Source: Streptomyces hokutonensis (GTDB lineage: Bacteria; Actinomycetota; Actinomycetes; Streptomycetales; Streptomycetaceae). Taken from it: a stretch of DNA of 64,000 bases. The notes beneath the pieces are model-generated. The model was not told the origin of the DNA and searched no databases. It was given only the letters and a program-made list of their open reading frames with translations. Every line of letters starts with the position of its first letter. Position 1 is the stretch's first letter. Shown here one piece after another: positions 32,340-41,879 of this stretch. The translations under genes and the position numbers were made by a program. The DNA is taken from positions 62,001 to 126,000 of the forward strand of contig NZ_BARG01000021.1 of NCBI RefSeq assembly GCF_000376565.1, given 5' to 3'.

Positions 32340-33523
32340 CAGACCGACGCCTCCAGCTCCGCGTCGATCTTCTCCAGCAGCCGCTCCTGGATGTCGGCGA
32401 CACCGATCTGCTGGACCAGTTCGGCGAAGAAGCCGCGGACCACCAGGCGTCGGGCGTCGTCGGCGGGGATGCCGCGGGCCATCAGGTAGAAGAGCTGCTC
32501 GTCGTCGAAGCGGCCGGTCGCGGAGGCGTGTCCGGCGCCGACGATCTCGCCGGTCTCGATCTCCAGGTTCGGCACGGAGTCGACGCGGGCGCCGTCGGTC
32601 AGCACGAGGTTGCGGTTCATCTCGTACGTGTCGGTGCCCTCGGCCTTGGCCTCGATGAGCACGTCACCGATCCACACCGCGTGGGCACCCTCGCCCTGGA
32701 GCGCGCCCTTGTAGATGGCGTTGGACTTGCAGTGCGGGACGTTGTGGTCGACCAGGAGGCGGTGCTCCTGGTGCTGGCCGGCGTCCGTGAAGTACAGGCC
32801 GAACAGCTCGGCCTCGCCGCCGGGTCCGGCGTAGGCCACGCGCGGGTGCAGGCGTACGAGGTCGCCGCCGAAGGTGACGACGAACGACTTGAAGGTGGCG
32901 TCCCGGCCGATCAGGGCGTTGTGCTGGCCGACGTGCACGGCCTTGTCGTCCCAGTCCTGGACGGAGACGACGGTCAGCTTGGCGCCGTCGCCGAGGATGT
33001 AGTCGACGTTGGCGGCGAGGACCGCGTCACCGGTGTGGTCGATGACGACGACGGCCTCGGCGAAGGCTCCGAGCTCGACGACCTGGTGGCCGTAGGCGAC
33101 CCCGCCCTCGCCGTGCACGACGATGCGGATCGGCTCGGTGAGGACCGTCTCCTTGGGGACGGTGACGACCGAGGCCTTCTCGAAGGACGAGTAGGCCTGG
33201 GCGGCCACGCGGTCCACCGGGGTGCCGGCCTTGCCGAGCCGCGCGTCGTCACGGCCGACGGTCTCCACGGTGACCCCTTCCGGGGTACCGATGGCGACCT
33301 TCACGCCGTCGCCGGTGGCGACCGCGGTGCCGTCGTGCAGCCCGCGCAGGCGCTCCAGCGGGGTGAACCGCCACTCCTCCTCGCGGCCGTGGGGGACCGG
33401 GAAGTCCGCCACGTCGAAGGAGGGGGGCGCGCTCATGCGCGTGGCGACGGTCGACTCGGCGGCCACCGCGATCGATCCGGCGGTGGTGGAGGACCCCACC
33501 GTGGAGTTCTGAGCCTCAGCCAT
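32339..33523 (-). CDS. sufD: SufD scaffold component
   Basis: This 394-residue SufD pairs with SufB and SufC to form the Fe-S scaffold. The right-handed beta-helix core includes HVGQHNALIGRDATFKSFVV, and the C-terminal helical end has RFDDEQLFYLMARGIPADDA and a conserved RRLVVRGFFAE. The N-terminal ~60 residues precede FTPLERLRGLHDG. It lies 57 bp downstream of sufB on the same strand. Confidence 0.95.
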   Translation of the reverse strand: MAEAQNSTVGSSTTAGSIAVAAESTVATRMSAPPSFDVADFPVPHGREEEWRFTPLERLRGLHDGTAVATGDGVKVAIGTPEGVTVETVGRDDARLGKAGTPVDRVAAQAYSSFEKASVVTVPKETVLTEPIRIVVHGEGGVAYGHQVVELGAFAEAVVVIDHTGDAVLAANVDYILGDGAKLTVVSVQDWDDKAVHVGQHNALIGRDATFKSFVVTFGGDLVRLHPRVAYAGPGGEAELFGLYFTDAGQHQEHRLLVDHNVPHCKSNAIYKGALQGEGAHAVWIGDVLIEAKAEGTDTYEMNRNLVLTDGARVDSVPNLEIETGEIVGAGHASATGRFDDEQLFYLMARGIPADDARRLVVRGFFAELVQQIGVADIQERLLEKIDAELEASV

Positions 33524-33580
33524 GGCTGTCGTAGTGCTCGCTTTCTGAAGTCAAGAAGTGTGCTGACCGAGGGGGCGGGG

Positions 33581-35005
33581 TCAGCCGACCGCGCCTTCCA
33601 TCTGCAGCTCGATCAGCCGGTTGAGCTCGAGGGCGTACTCCATGGGCAGCTCCTTCGCGATCGGCTCGACGAAGCCGCGCACGATCATCGCCATCGCCTC
33701 GAACTCGGTCAGACCGCGGCTCATCAGGTAGAAGAGCTGGTCCTCGGAGACCTTGGAGACGGTCGCCTCGTGGCCCATGGAGACGTCGTCCTCGCGGACG
33801 TCGACGTACGGGTACGTGTCCGAGCGGGAGATCGTGTCGACGAGCAGCGCGTCGCACAGCACGTTCGACTTGGAGCCGTGGGCGCCCTCGCCGATCTCGA
33901 CGAGACCGCGGTAGGACGTACGGCCGCCACCACGGGCCACGGACTTCGACACGATGTTGGAGGAGGTGTTCGGCGCCATGTGGACCATCTTGGAGCCGGC
34001 GTCCTGGTGCTGGCCCTCGCCCGCGAAGGCGATGGAGAGGGTCTCGCCCTTGGCGTGCTCGCCCATCAGGTAGACGGCCGGGTACTTCATCGTCACCTTG
34101 GAGCCGATGTTGCCGTCGATCCACTCCATGGTCGCGCCCTCGTAGGCGACGGCGCGCTTGGTGACCAGGTTGTAGACGTTGTTCGACCAGTTCTGGATGG
34201 TCGTGTAACGGCAGCGGGCGTTCTTCTTGACGATGATCTCGACGACCGCGGAGTGCAGCGAGTCCGACTTGTAGATCGGCGCCGTACAGCCCTCGACGTA
34301 GTGCACATAGGCACCCTCGTCGACGATGATCAGGGTCCGCTCGAACTGGCCCATGTTCTCCGTGTTGATGCGGAAGTAGGCCTGGAGCGGGATCTCGACG
34401 TGCACGCCCTTGGGGACGTAGATGAAGGAACCGCCGGACCACACGGCCGTGTTGAGCGACGCGAACTTGTTGTCGCCGACCGGGATGACGGTGCCGAAGT
34501 ACTCCTTGAAGAGCTCCGGGTGCTCCTTCAGCGCGGTGTCGGTGTCGAGGAAGATGACGCCCTGCTCCTCCAGGTCCTCACGGATCTGGTGGTAGACGAC
34601 CTCGGACTCGTACTGCGCGGCGACACCGGCGACGAGGCGCTGCTTCTCCGCCTCGGGGATGCCGAGCTTGTCGTACGTGTTCTTGATGTCCTCGGGCAGG
34701 TCCTCCCAGGACTCCGCCTGCTTCTCCGTGGAGCGCACGAAGTACTTGATGTTGTCGAAGTCGATGCCGGAGAGGTCGGAGCCCCAGTTCGGCATGGGCT
34801 TCTTCTCGAACAGGCGCAGGCCCTTGAGGCGGAGCTTGGTCATCCACTCCGGCTCGCTCTTCTTGCCGGAGATGTCCCGGACGACGTCCTCGTTGATGCC
34901 GCGCTTGGCGGAGGCACCGGCCACGTCGGAGTCGGCCCAGCCGTATTCGTACGTACCCAGACCCTCGAGCTCGGGGTGGGCAGTCTCCTCGATGGGGAGC
35001 GTCAT
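33581..35005 (-). CDS. sufB: SufB Fe-S scaffold protein
   Basis: This 474-residue SufB is the main scaffold on which the cluster is built. It has the SufB-specific N-terminal part ([20 protein letters not shown]), the beta-helix ([39 protein letters not shown]) and the conserved C-terminal [20 protein letters not shown]. The Cys in VEGCTAP corresponds to a conserved sulfur-relay cysteine. Its ATG overlaps the sufR stop (35002-35005), so regulator and scaffold are coupled. Confidence 0.96.
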   Translation of the reverse strand: MTLPIEETAHPELEGLGTYEYGWADSDVAGASAKRGINEDVVRDISGKKSEPEWMTKLRLKGLRLFEKKPMPNWGSDLSGIDFDNIKYFVRSTEKQAESWEDLPEDIKNTYDKLGIPEAEKQRLVAGVAAQYESEVVYHQIREDLEEQGVIFLDTDTALKEHPELFKEYFGTVIPVGDNKFASLNTAVWSGGSFIYVPKGVHVEIPLQAYFRINTENMGQFERTLIIVDEGAYVHYVEGCTAPIYKSDSLHSAVVEIIVKKNARCRYTTIQNWSNNVYNLVTKRAVAYEGATMEWIDGNIGSKVTMKYPAVYLMGEHAKGETLSIAFAGEGQHQDAGSKMVHMAPNTSSNIVSKSVARGGGRTSYRGLVEIGEGAHGSKSNVLCDALLVDTISRSDTYPYVDVREDDVSMGHEATVSKVSEDQLFYLMSRGLTEFEAMAMIVRGFVEPIAKELPMEYALELNRLIELQMEGAVG

Positions 35006-35733
35006 GCGGGGTTCCTCCCGGCGGTACTTGCAGATGCGTTGGGTAGATCAGAGACGGTCTTGGAAATCTTTGGGATGAACGTGGTGCACACACCGTCGCC
35101 GTGGGCGATGGTCGCCAGTCGCTGGACATGAGTGCCGAGCAGCTGGGAGAAGAGCTCTGTCTCCGCCTCGCACAGTTGCGGGAACTGCTCGGCGACATGG
35201 GCGACCGGGCAGTGGTGCTGGCAGAGCTGCTCACCGACCGGTGCGCTACGCGCCGTAGCAGCGTACCCGTCCGCGCTCAGGGCCTTGGCCAGCGCTTCCG
35301 CGCGGTCCTCGGGGGCGGCGGCCTCGACGACCTTGCGGTAGGCGATGGCCTGGGCGGCCATGCGGTCGCGGGCGAAGGCGACGACCGCCTCGTCCCCGCC
35401 GCTGTGCGTGGCGATCCAGCGCAGCGCGTCGGCGGCGAGCTTGTCGTAGGACTGGTCGAAGGCGTCCCGGCCGCAGTCGGTCAGGGCGAACACCTTGGCG
35501 GGCCGGCCGCGCGTACGCGCTCCGTAGACCCGCTGCTCACGTGCTTCCACGACGTCGTCGGCGACGAGTGCGTCGAGATGACGACGTACGGCGGCCTGGG
35601 TCAGCCCCAGCCGGCCGGCGAGGTCGGCCACGGTCGACGGGCCGTGGTCCAGGATGGAGCGCGCGACACGGTTGCGGGTGGACCGCTCACCGGTCGCGAG
35701 TTCCTCCTGCGGAGCCTCGCCAACGTTTTTCAC
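35002..35733 (-). CDS. sufR: SufR Fe-S-sensing repressor of the suf operon
   Basis: This is a winged-helix regulator of about 243 residues: [20 protein letters not shown] and [22 protein letters not shown]-terminal cysteine set, C-x3-C-x12-C (CQHHC...QLC), can hold a [4Fe-4S] cluster. I chose GTG 35733 because no ribosome site exists and an AACAAT -10 ends 7 nt upstream with TTGCCT 18 bp further, indicating a leaderless mRNA. A CAAC-N6-GTTG operator overlaps that start. Loss of the cluster should derepress the operon; this is known for Streptomyces SufR. Confidence 0.9.
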   Translation of the reverse strand: MKNVGEAPQEELATGERSTRNRVARSILDHGPSTVADLAGRLGLTQAAVRRHLDALVADDVVEAREQRVYGARTRGRPAKVFALTDCGRDAFDQSYDKLAADALRWIATHSGGDEAVVAFARDRMAAQAIAYRKVVEAAAPEDRAEALAKALSADGYAATARSAPVGEQLCQHHCPVAHVAEQFPQLCEAETELFSQLLGTHVQRLATIAHGDGVCTTFIPKISKTVSDLPNASASTAGRNPA

Positions 35734-35746
35734 AACGCCATTGTTG
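35733..35746 (-). promoter_or_regulatory. SufR operator CAAC-N6-GTTG
   Basis: CAACGCCATTGTTG is a 14-bp palindromic site covering the -10 region and first base of the leaderless sufR start. To my knowledge it matches the SufR-binding motif reported in Streptomyces. Confidence 0.75.
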
Positions 35747-35805
35747 CGTAATTCCTCAGAGGCAGGCAACCCGCGCCCCGGCCACCCGGCGGTGCGCTGC
35801 GTCAC

Positions 35806-35819
35806 TTAGGTATACCTAA
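35806..35819. promoter_or_regulatory. Palindrome TTAGGTATACCTAA
   Basis: A perfect 14-bp palindrome with TTAGG/CCTAA half-sites like those of IdeR/DmdR iron boxes, but without the usual 5-bp longer centre. It lies between the divergent sufR and AAC(3)-like genes, so it could add iron control to either. Confidence 0.55.
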
Positions 35820-35894
35820 TCTGACCTGCGGAAACGATCTTTGATCGATCAATCGGGTGGCGCCGACGACCCCCTACCGGGAGACTCCAGGACC

Positions 35895-36707
35895 ATGCCC
35901 GCACCCCCTCCCACCGGCCCACTTGTCACCCGGGACAGCCTCGCCGCAGACCTGCGCGAGGCAGGCGTGCGCCCCGGCGAGATCCTCCTCGCACACACCT
36001 CCCTGAGCTCCCTCGGATGGGTCTGCGGAGGCGCCGTGTCGGTCGTCCAGGGACTCCTCGACACCCTCGGCCCGACCGGCACCCTCGTGGTCCCCACCCA
36101 GACCGGCGACCTCTCGGACCCGGCCCACTGGGGAAACCCGCCGGTCCCCCGCGAATGGTGGCCCGCCATCCGCGCCTCCATGCCGTCCTACGACCCCCTC
36201 GTCACGCCCTCGCTCGGCGTGGGCGTCGTTCCGGAGACCGTCCGCACCTGGCCCGGTGCCCTGCGCTCCGCGCACCCGCAGACCTCCTTCGCGGCGATCG
36301 GCCCGCACGCCGCCGAGATCCTCGACGGCCACGCCCTCGACTGCCGGCTCGGCGAGCGCAGCCCGCTGGCGCGCCTGGAGGGCCTGCACGCACGCGTGCT
36401 GCTGCTCGGCGCGGGCTACGACGCCTGTACGAGCTTCCATCTCGCCGAGTACCGCGTCCCGTCCCCGCTGGTCGAGCTGGGCCGCCCCGGTCCGGACGGC
36501 TGGGAGACGGTGACCGAGGTGTCGATCTCCTCCGACCGCTTCGACGAACTGGGCCACGACTTCGAACGGGACCGTCCCGTCGTCCGCGGAAAGGCGGGCG
36601 CGGCCGACGTACGGCTGTTCCCCGTGGGCGACGCCGTGGCCTACGCCGAGCGGTGGCTGCCCCTGCACCGCCCTCGTGAGGAGGAGATCCTGCACCCGCC
36701 CGTCTGA
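35895..36707 (+). CDS. Aminoglycoside 3-N-acetyltransferase-like protein
   Basis: This 270-residue protein is of the AAC(3) antibiotic acetyltransferase family, using acetyl-CoA. Family features are ILLAHTSLSSLGWVCGGAVS, the TLVVPTQTGDLSDP strand, RSAHPQTSFAAIGPHAAEIL (catalytic His region) and VLLLGAGYDACTSFHLAEY. ATG 35895 is chosen; an in-frame TTG at 35841 would add 18 residues and lies in the palindrome TTGATCGATCAA. It is divergent from sufR. Many chromosomal members act on unknown substrates, so resistance is not implied. Confidence 0.85.
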   Translation: MPAPPPTGPLVTRDSLAADLREAGVRPGEILLAHTSLSSLGWVCGGAVSVVQGLLDTLGPTGTLVVPTQTGDLSDPAHWGNPPVPREWWPAIRASMPSYDPLVTPSLGVGVVPETVRTWPGALRSAHPQTSFAAIGPHAAEILDGHALDCRLGERSPLARLEGLHARVLLLGAGYDACTSFHLAEYRVPSPLVELGRPGPDGWETVTEVSISSDRFDELGHDFERDRPVVRGKAGAADVRLFPVGDAVAYAERWLPLHRPREEEILHPPV

Positions 36708-36737
36708 CCCGCAGATCGCGTACCTAGACTCGGGCCC

Positions 36738-37661
36738 ATGCGAAGCGAGCCCGTGCTCCAGGTCCAGGCCCTGGTGAAGCGGTACGGCACGAAGACCGCG
36801 GTGAACGGCCTCGACCTGGTGGCCGATGCGGGTGTCACCGCAGTGCTGGGTCCCAACGGGGCGGGCAAGACGACCACGGTCGAGACCTGCGAGGGGTACC
36901 GGAAGCCGGACTCCGGCACGGTGCGCGTCCTGGGCCTCGACCCGGTCCGCGAGTCCGCCGCGCTGCGCCCCAGAATCGGCGTGATGCTCCAGTCCGGCGG
37001 GGTCTACTCGGGCGCCCGCGCCGACGAGATGCTCCGCCATGTCGCCAAGCTGCACGCGCACCCGCTGGACGTGGACGCCCTCATCGAGCGCCTGGGCCTC
37101 GGCAGTTGCGGCCGCACGACCTACCGCCGTCTCTCCGGCGGCCAGCAGCAGCGCCTCGCGCTGGCGATGGCCGTCGTGGGCCGCCCCGAACTGGTCTTCC
37201 TGGACGAGCCGACCGCGGGCCTCGACCCGCAGGCCCGCCGCGCCACCTGGGACCTGATCCGCGACCTCCGCGCGGACGGCGTCTCCGTCGTCCTCACGAC
37301 CCACCACATGGACGAGGCCGAACAGCTCGCCGACGACGTCGCCGTCATCGACGCCGGCAAGGTCATCGCGCACGGCTCCCCCGAGGAGCTCTGCCGGGGC
37401 GGCGCCGAGAACACCCTCCGCTTCACCGGCCGCCCCGGCCTCGACGTCGGCTCCCTGCTGAAGGCCCTCCCGGCCGACTCCACGGCCGCCGAACTGACCC
37501 CGGGCTCCTACCGCGTCGGCGGCAAGGTCGACCCGCAGCTCCTCGCCACGGTCACCTCGTGGTGCGCGCAGCACGGGGTGATGCCGGAGAAGATCTCGGT
37601 CGAACGGCACACCCTGGAGGACGTTTTCCTGGAACTGACCGGCAAGGAGCTGCGCTCATGA
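36738..37661 (+). CDS. ABC exporter ATPase
   Basis: This 307-residue ATPase is of the drug-export (DrrA/CcmA-like) class. The Walker A is LGPNGAGKTTT, the signature is LSGGQQQRLALA, the Walker B is LVFLDEPTAGLDP and the H-loop is TTHHMDEAEQL. The C-terminal extension ends in ISVERHTLEDVFLELTGKEL, typical of these exporters. It overlaps the permease start by four bases. In other actinobacteria a pair like this lies next to suf and cta genes, and its substrate is unknown. Confidence 0.92.
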   Translation: MRSEPVLQVQALVKRYGTKTAVNGLDLVADAGVTAVLGPNGAGKTTTVETCEGYRKPDSGTVRVLGLDPVRESAALRPRIGVMLQSGGVYSGARADEMLRHVAKLHAHPLDVDALIERLGLGSCGRTTYRRLSGGQQQRLALAMAVVGRPELVFLDEPTAGLDPQARRATWDLIRDLRADGVSVVLTTHHMDEAEQLADDVAVIDAGKVIAHGSPEELCRGGAENTLRFTGRPGLDVGSLLKALPADSTAAELTPGSYRVGGKVDPQLLATVTSWCAQHGVMPEKISVERHTLEDVFLELTGKELRS

Positions 37662-38434
37662 CGACGACTGTTCCGGGGACGTACACCCCGCAGCCGGGGG
37701 CGGCCCCGCTCCCCCGCATGATCGCGGCGCAGGCGGCCCTCGAAACGAAGATGCTTCTACGGAACGGCGAACAGCTCCTCCTCACGGTGGTCATCCCGAC
37801 CCTCCTGCTGGTCCTCTTCAGCTCGGTGGACATCGTCGACACGGGCAAGGGCAAGTCCGTCGACTTCCTCGCCCCCGGCATCCTCGCCCTCGCCGTGATG
37901 TCGACGGCGTTCACGGGCCAGGCCATCGCGACGGGCTTCGAGCGCCGCTACGGCGTCCTGAAGCGCCTCGCGTCCTCCCCGCTCCCGCGCTGGGGCCTGA
38001 TGACCGCGAAGACGGCGTCGGTGCTCGTCACGGAGGTCCTCCAGATCGTCCTGCTGACGGCGATCGCCTTCGCGCTGGGCTGGTCCCCGCACGGCAACCC
38101 CCTCGCGGTCCTCCTGCTCCTGATCCTCGGCACGGCGGCCTTCTCGGGCCTCGGCCTCCTGATGGCGGGCACCCTGAAGGCGGAGGCGACGCTCGCCGCC
38201 GCGAACCTGGTGTTCCTGCTGCTCCTGGTCGGCGGCGGGGTGATCGTGCCGATGGACAAGTACCCGTCGGGGGTCCAGGACGTGCTGGGGCTCCTGCCCA
38301 TCTCGGCACTCTCGGACGGACTGCGGGACGTGCTCCAGCACGGGGCGGGAATGCCGTGGGGCGACCTGGGGATCCTGGGCGTCTGGGCGGTCCTCGGGCT
38401 GGGTGCGGCGGGGGCGTTCTTCCGCTGGGAGTAG
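37658..38434 (+). CDS. ABC-2 type exporter permease
   Basis: This 258-residue membrane subunit has six predicted helices (for example LLLTVVIPTLLLVLFSSV, ILALAVMSTAFTGQAIATGF, ANLVFLLLLVGGGVIVPM). The conserved ABC-2 segment is GFERRYGVLKRLASSPLPRW. It is coupled to the ATPase through an ATGA overlap and forms an exporter with it. It ends just before ctaA, with about 50 bp between. Confidence 0.92.
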   Translation: MTTTVPGTYTPQPGAAPLPRMIAAQAALETKMLLRNGEQLLLTVVIPTLLLVLFSSVDIVDTGKGKSVDFLAPGILALAVMSTAFTGQAIATGFERRYGVLKRLASSPLPRWGLMTAKTASVLVTEVLQIVLLTAIAFALGWSPHGNPLAVLLLLILGTAAFSGLGLLMAGTLKAEATLAAANLVFLLLLVGGGVIVPMDKYPSGVQDVLGLLPISALSDGLRDVLQHGAGMPWGDLGILGVWAVLGLGAAGAFFRWE

Positions 38435-38489
38435 GCCGGCACCGGACCCTCGTGAAAGCGTGCACAAGCACCCCCCTACGATGGTCCCC

Positions 38490-39491
38490 GTGCCAAACGT
38501 GACCCGCGCCGATGTCGTAGCCGCCGCGCGCAACCCCCTCGCCTTCATCGCCGCACGCTGGACCCCGGATCCCCGGACGGTTCGGCGGGCGGCTCTCGCC
38601 GCGCTCGTGATGTCGGTGGTCATCGTGGTCACCGGCGGTGCCGTGCGGCTGACGGGGTCGGGGCTCGGCTGCCCGACCTGGCCCAAGTGCACGGACGACT
38701 CGCTGACCACGACGAGCGCGATGGGCTTCCACGGTGCCATCGAGTTCGGCAACCGGATGCTGACGTACGTGCTGTGTGCCGCCGTCGGCTGGGCGATCAT
38801 CGCCGCGCGCTCGGAGAAGCCGTACCGCCGCACCCTCACCCGGCTGGGCTGGGCGCAGTTCTGGATCGTGATGAGCAACGCGATCCTCGGCGGGATCGTG
38901 GTTCTCGTCGGCCTCAACCCGTACACGGTCGCGGCCCACTTCCTGCTCTCCTCGGCGCTGATCGCGGTCGCCACGCTGATGTGGCAGCGCAGCCGGGAGG
39001 GTGACGCGGAGGCCAAGCCGCTGGTCGGCAAGGCCGTGCAGCAGTTGGTGTGGTTCCTGGTCACCGCCTCCGTGCTGCTGATCGCGGTCGGCACGGTGGT
39101 GACCGGTGCGGGCCCGCACGCGGGCGACTCCAAGGAGGTCGACCGGATCCCGATCGACTGGGAGACGGTCGCCAAGCTGCACGCGGTGCTCGCCTGGATC
39201 GTGGTCACGCTGACGTTCGCCCTGTGGTTCGTCCTCAAGGCGGTCGACGCCCCCAAGGGCCCCCTGGACCGCACCCGCGAGCTGTTCCTGATCCTGCTCT
39301 CCCAGGGCGTCATCGGTTACGTCCAGTACTTCACCAACCTCCCCGAGGCCCTCGTCGCCCTCCACATGCTCGGCTCCTGCCTGGTGTGGATCGGGGTGCT
39401 GCGGGTGCTGCTGTCGCTGCGCGAGCGGCCGGCCGTCGTGGCGGACCTGCCGGGTCCGTCGGTGGAGCAGTCGCTGCCCACGCGCGCGTGA
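38490..39491 (+). CDS. ctaA: Heme A synthase (COX15/CtaA)
   Basis: This multi-helix membrane enzyme oxidises heme O to heme A for aa3-type cytochrome oxidase. The CtaA hallmarks are GGAVRLTGSGLGCPTWPKC, with the conserved extracytoplasmic cysteine pair, heme-ligand histidines in GFHGAIEFGNR and KLHAVLAW, and HMLGSCL near the end. GTG 38490 is preferred because TACGAT lies 7 nt upstream as a -10, suggesting a leaderless mRNA; ATG 38481 would start in that hexamer. ctaB, the preceding step, lies about 2.4 kb away in the opposite orientation. Confidence 0.93.
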   Translation: MPNVTRADVVAAARNPLAFIAARWTPDPRTVRRAALAALVMSVVIVVTGGAVRLTGSGLGCPTWPKCTDDSLTTTSAMGFHGAIEFGNRMLTYVLCAAVGWAIIAARSEKPYRRTLTRLGWAQFWIVMSNAILGGIVVLVGLNPYTVAAHFLLSSALIAVATLMWQRSREGDAEAKPLVGKAVQQLVWFLVTASVLLIAVGTVVTGAGPHAGDSKEVDRIPIDWETVAKLHAVLAWIVVTLTFALWFVLKAVDAPKGPLDRTRELFLILLSQGVIGYVQYFTNLPEALVALHMLGSCLVWIGVLRVLLSLRERPAVVADLPGPSVEQSLPTRA

Positions 39492-39495
39492 GGCA

Positions 39496-40236
39496 TCACC
39501 CGTAGCGGGTGACCAACTCGTCGATCGCCGGGCCGAGATAGGCCCGGGTCAGCTTCGCCCGGCGGTCGGGCCAGTCGCCCTCTCCGGAGGGTGCGGGATC
39601 GTCGTAACGCCGTCGTACGACGTCCTCCACGACCTCCGCCGGGGCCCCGAGGCCGGGCAGTATGTCGAGGGCCTCGCGCTTGGTGATCAGGCGGCCCTCC
39701 CGTCGGGTGACGGTCGCGCGGGCGAAGGTGGTCAGGCCCACGTCGACCCAGATGTCCTGGAGCCAGAGCTGCGGCTTGTCCACGGCCGGCCGCCAGTACT
39801 CCCGCTGGTCGCGTACGACGAACTCGCCCAGCTCCTGGTCCGTCACGGTCGGCAGCAGTTCTTTCGGTGATCCGCCCTGCAACACCCGCCCGAAGTCGTG
39901 CAGTTCACGCCGGGTCACGGGCGTGACGGGCCGACGGGTGACATGGTCGTGGGCCCAGGTGAGGTGCCGTTGGTTCGGGGCGTCCTGGGTGCCGGGGGCG
40001 AGGTAGCTGCAGTGCAGGTGGGTGGCGAGGGGGTCGGTGCGCAACCCCCGGTGCAGGGCGACGAGTTGGCGGGCCGTGCTCGGCTTGAGGGGGTGGTCCA
40101 GGATGGCTATCAGGTCCAGGTCGCTGCGCCCCTCCTGGTAGTCGCCCCCGGCGAGCGAACCGTGGGCCCACACGGCGACGGGCTTCAGGGGGGCCAGTTC
40201 GTTCAGGAAGCGGTCGAGCAACGCGTCGGTCGGCAT
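39496..40236 (-). CDS. Aminoglycoside adenylyltransferase-like nucleotidyltransferase
   Basis: This 246-residue protein has an N-terminal nucleotidyltransferase domain (AVWAHGSLAGGDYQEGRSDL followed by DLIAIL), with the GS...D-x-D active-site pattern. A C-terminal DUF4111-type helical domain follows (WLQDIWVDVGLTTFARATVT, GRLITKREALDILP). This architecture is that of ANT(3'')-type resistance enzymes, but chromosomal homologues often have no tested activity. It is convergent with ctaA with only 4 bp between the stops. Confidence 0.82.
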   Translation of the reverse strand: MPTDALLDRFLNELAPLKPVAVWAHGSLAGGDYQEGRSDLDLIAILDHPLKPSTARQLVALHRGLRTDPLATHLHCSYLAPGTQDAPNQRHLTWAHDHVTRRPVTPVTRRELHDFGRVLQGGSPKELLPTVTDQELGEFVVRDQREYWRPAVDKPQLWLQDIWVDVGLTTFARATVTRREGRLITKREALDILPGLGAPAEVVEDVVRRRYDDPAPSGEGDWPDRRAKLTRAYLGPAIDELVTRYG

Positions 40237-40254
40237 TGGCCCAGTCTGTACAGC

Positions 40255-41361
40255 TCACTCCAGCCCGTACACCCGTTTCGCGTTGCCGACCGCGATCAGT
40301 CCCGCGACCCGCTGCGCGTCGGCAAGGGACCAGGCCCCCTCGGCGACCCAGTTGCCGAGCACCCGCCCGAGCGCCTCGCGGAACAACCGCGCGCCCACGA
40401 CATGCAGTTCGGGCAGCCCGTGGGCCCCGCTGGAGAACAGGATCTTCCCGAAGGGGGCAAGCTCCAGGATCTCGGCGAGCACGGTCGCGGCCCGGGCGCC
40501 GGTGCGGACGAGGGCGGCGCCGGAGTCGGCGTAGACGTGCGGGAAGACGCCGGCGAGATGGGCCGCGTGCCGGTGGTACGGGTAGCTGTGCAGCAGCACG
40601 AGGTCGGTGCCGAGCCCGGCCGTCGCGCGCACGAAGTCGGTGAGCAGGACGGGGTCGGTGCGGTCGATCCGCAGGCCCGGTTCGCCGAGTCCCGCGTGCA
40701 GCTGGAGGGGCAGCCCGGACGCCACGGCGATCCACAGCAGGTGTCGTAGGAGCACGGGATCGGTGAGCGGGCCGCCCACCCGCCGGCCCGCCAGCCAGCG
40801 GGCCGCCGCGCCCCGGACCTCGCCCGGGCCGGGCGGTTCCGGCGCGAGCGCGAGACCGTGCCGTACACCCGCCACGGAGGTGAAGGCCACCGCGCCGGCC
40901 GCGGCGCCGTGCACCGACTCGGCGAGGTTGGCGAGGAAGGACTCGACGGTGCCGGAGGTGTCGGCGACCTGTTCGGCGAGGAGTTCGAGGCGGACGATCT
41001 CCCGCGCGTCCGCCTGGCCGGCGTTCGCCATCTCGGCGGGCCCTGTGAGGTCACCGGGCAGGCCGGTGTCGATCAGATACGTCGTGATGCCACTGCCGCG
41101 CAGCAGCCTGCGGCCCGCCTCCAGTACGCCGAGTTCACGGCGCCGGGCGAGATAGCGGGCGGGCGGACAGTGCGGCTCCAGACCGAGCAGCGGCGGGCAC
41201 CAGCGCCGTACGGCGAATCCGGTCTGGGTGTCGAAGAGGGTGGTGCCGGGGGCGGGTGGGCCCTCGGTGCGGGCGAGTTGGGCCTCGAAGGTGCCGAGGC
41301 CCAGCTCCGTTCTCAGTACGCCGTGGCAGTACTGGTCCACGAGGGACGGCGTTTCGATCAT
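40255..41361 (-). CDS. Amidohydrolase-family protein (FluG-like)
   Basis: This 368-residue TIM-barrel amidohydrolase resembles the N-terminal domain of FluG-type proteins. A possible first metal motif is VDQYCHGV, unusual in having QYCH where HxH is typical. A barrel His is in LPLQLHAGLGEPG, another in LVLLHSYPYHRHA, and an Asp/Ser in VYADSGAALV. The C terminus has LPELHVVGARLFREALGRVL. The substrate is unknown. It is upstream of and close to the nucleotidyltransferase gene (18 bp), so they may share a transcript. Confidence 0.8.
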   Translation of the reverse strand: MIETPSLVDQYCHGVLRTELGLGTFEAQLARTEGPPAPGTTLFDTQTGFAVRRWCPPLLGLEPHCPPARYLARRRELGVLEAGRRLLRGSGITTYLIDTGLPGDLTGPAEMANAGQADAREIVRLELLAEQVADTSGTVESFLANLAESVHGAAAGAVAFTSVAGVRHGLALAPEPPGPGEVRGAAARWLAGRRVGGPLTDPVLLRHLLWIAVASGLPLQLHAGLGEPGLRIDRTDPVLLTDFVRATAGLGTDLVLLHSYPYHRHAAHLAGVFPHVYADSGAALVRTGARAATVLAEILELAPFGKILFSSGAHGLPELHVVGARLFREALGRVLGNWVAEGAWSLADAQRVAGLIAVGNAKRVYGLE

Positions 41362-41468
41362 CCGGGCTCCCCGTGGCAGTTGACCGCGTCGCTTGTACGG
41401 GGCCTAACGGGTGAACCGGGGGTGAGGTGTTGCTGGTACGCACCCCGTGTGAGGGGGGCGCCCAGTCG

Positions 41469-41801
41469 TCAGCCGTTGCTCGGGCCGCCGATCTGGATTC
41501 CTGCCATCCGCTTCCACTCGTACCGCCCCGTCGTCACCTTCGACGCGAACTCGCCGTCGAAGGCCTCGTGGACGGTGATGCCGGACTTCTCGACGGCCTG
41601 CTGGGCGATCTCGTAGGTCGTGGCCACCAGGTCTCCCCAGCCGCCGTCCTCGCCGACGAGGACGATGCGGGCGCCGCGTTCCCCGATGTACGCGACCTGG
41701 CCCTCGGCCCCGCCGTGCGCCTTGGAGAAGGTGCCGATCTGCTTGGCGAGGCGGGCCACCTGGCGCTCGGCCTTCGCGTCAACCTGCTGCGTGTCTGCCA
41801 T
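41469..41801 (-). CDS. Small conserved actinobacterial protein
   Basis: This 110-residue soluble protein has a Lys/Arg-rich helical start (AKAERQVARLAKQIGTFSKA) and a compact alpha/beta part (YIGERGARIVLVGEDGGWGD, TTYEIAQQAVEKSGITVHE). It has no cysteines and no recognised catalytic motif. I do not recognise a function; it lies between the amidohydrolase and ctaB genes on the same strand as both. Confidence 0.75.
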   Translation of the reverse strand: MADTQQVDAKAERQVARLAKQIGTFSKAHGGAEGQVAYIGERGARIVLVGEDGGWGDLVATTYEIAQQAVEKSGITVHEAFDGEFASKVTTGRYEWKRMAGIQIGGPSNG

Positions 41802-41879
41802 GGCCAGGATGCTACCGACGGGTAGGTCGAACGGCGACGGGCGGGGGGAGTGACTCCTACCTCAGGAGGAGGTAGCGCA

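Noticed and set aside
35841..35894. TTG 35841 as the start of the AAC(3)-like gene
   Set aside because: It lies within a palindrome TTGATCGATCAA with no ribosome site, and the added residues are not family-like; ATG 35895 is better.
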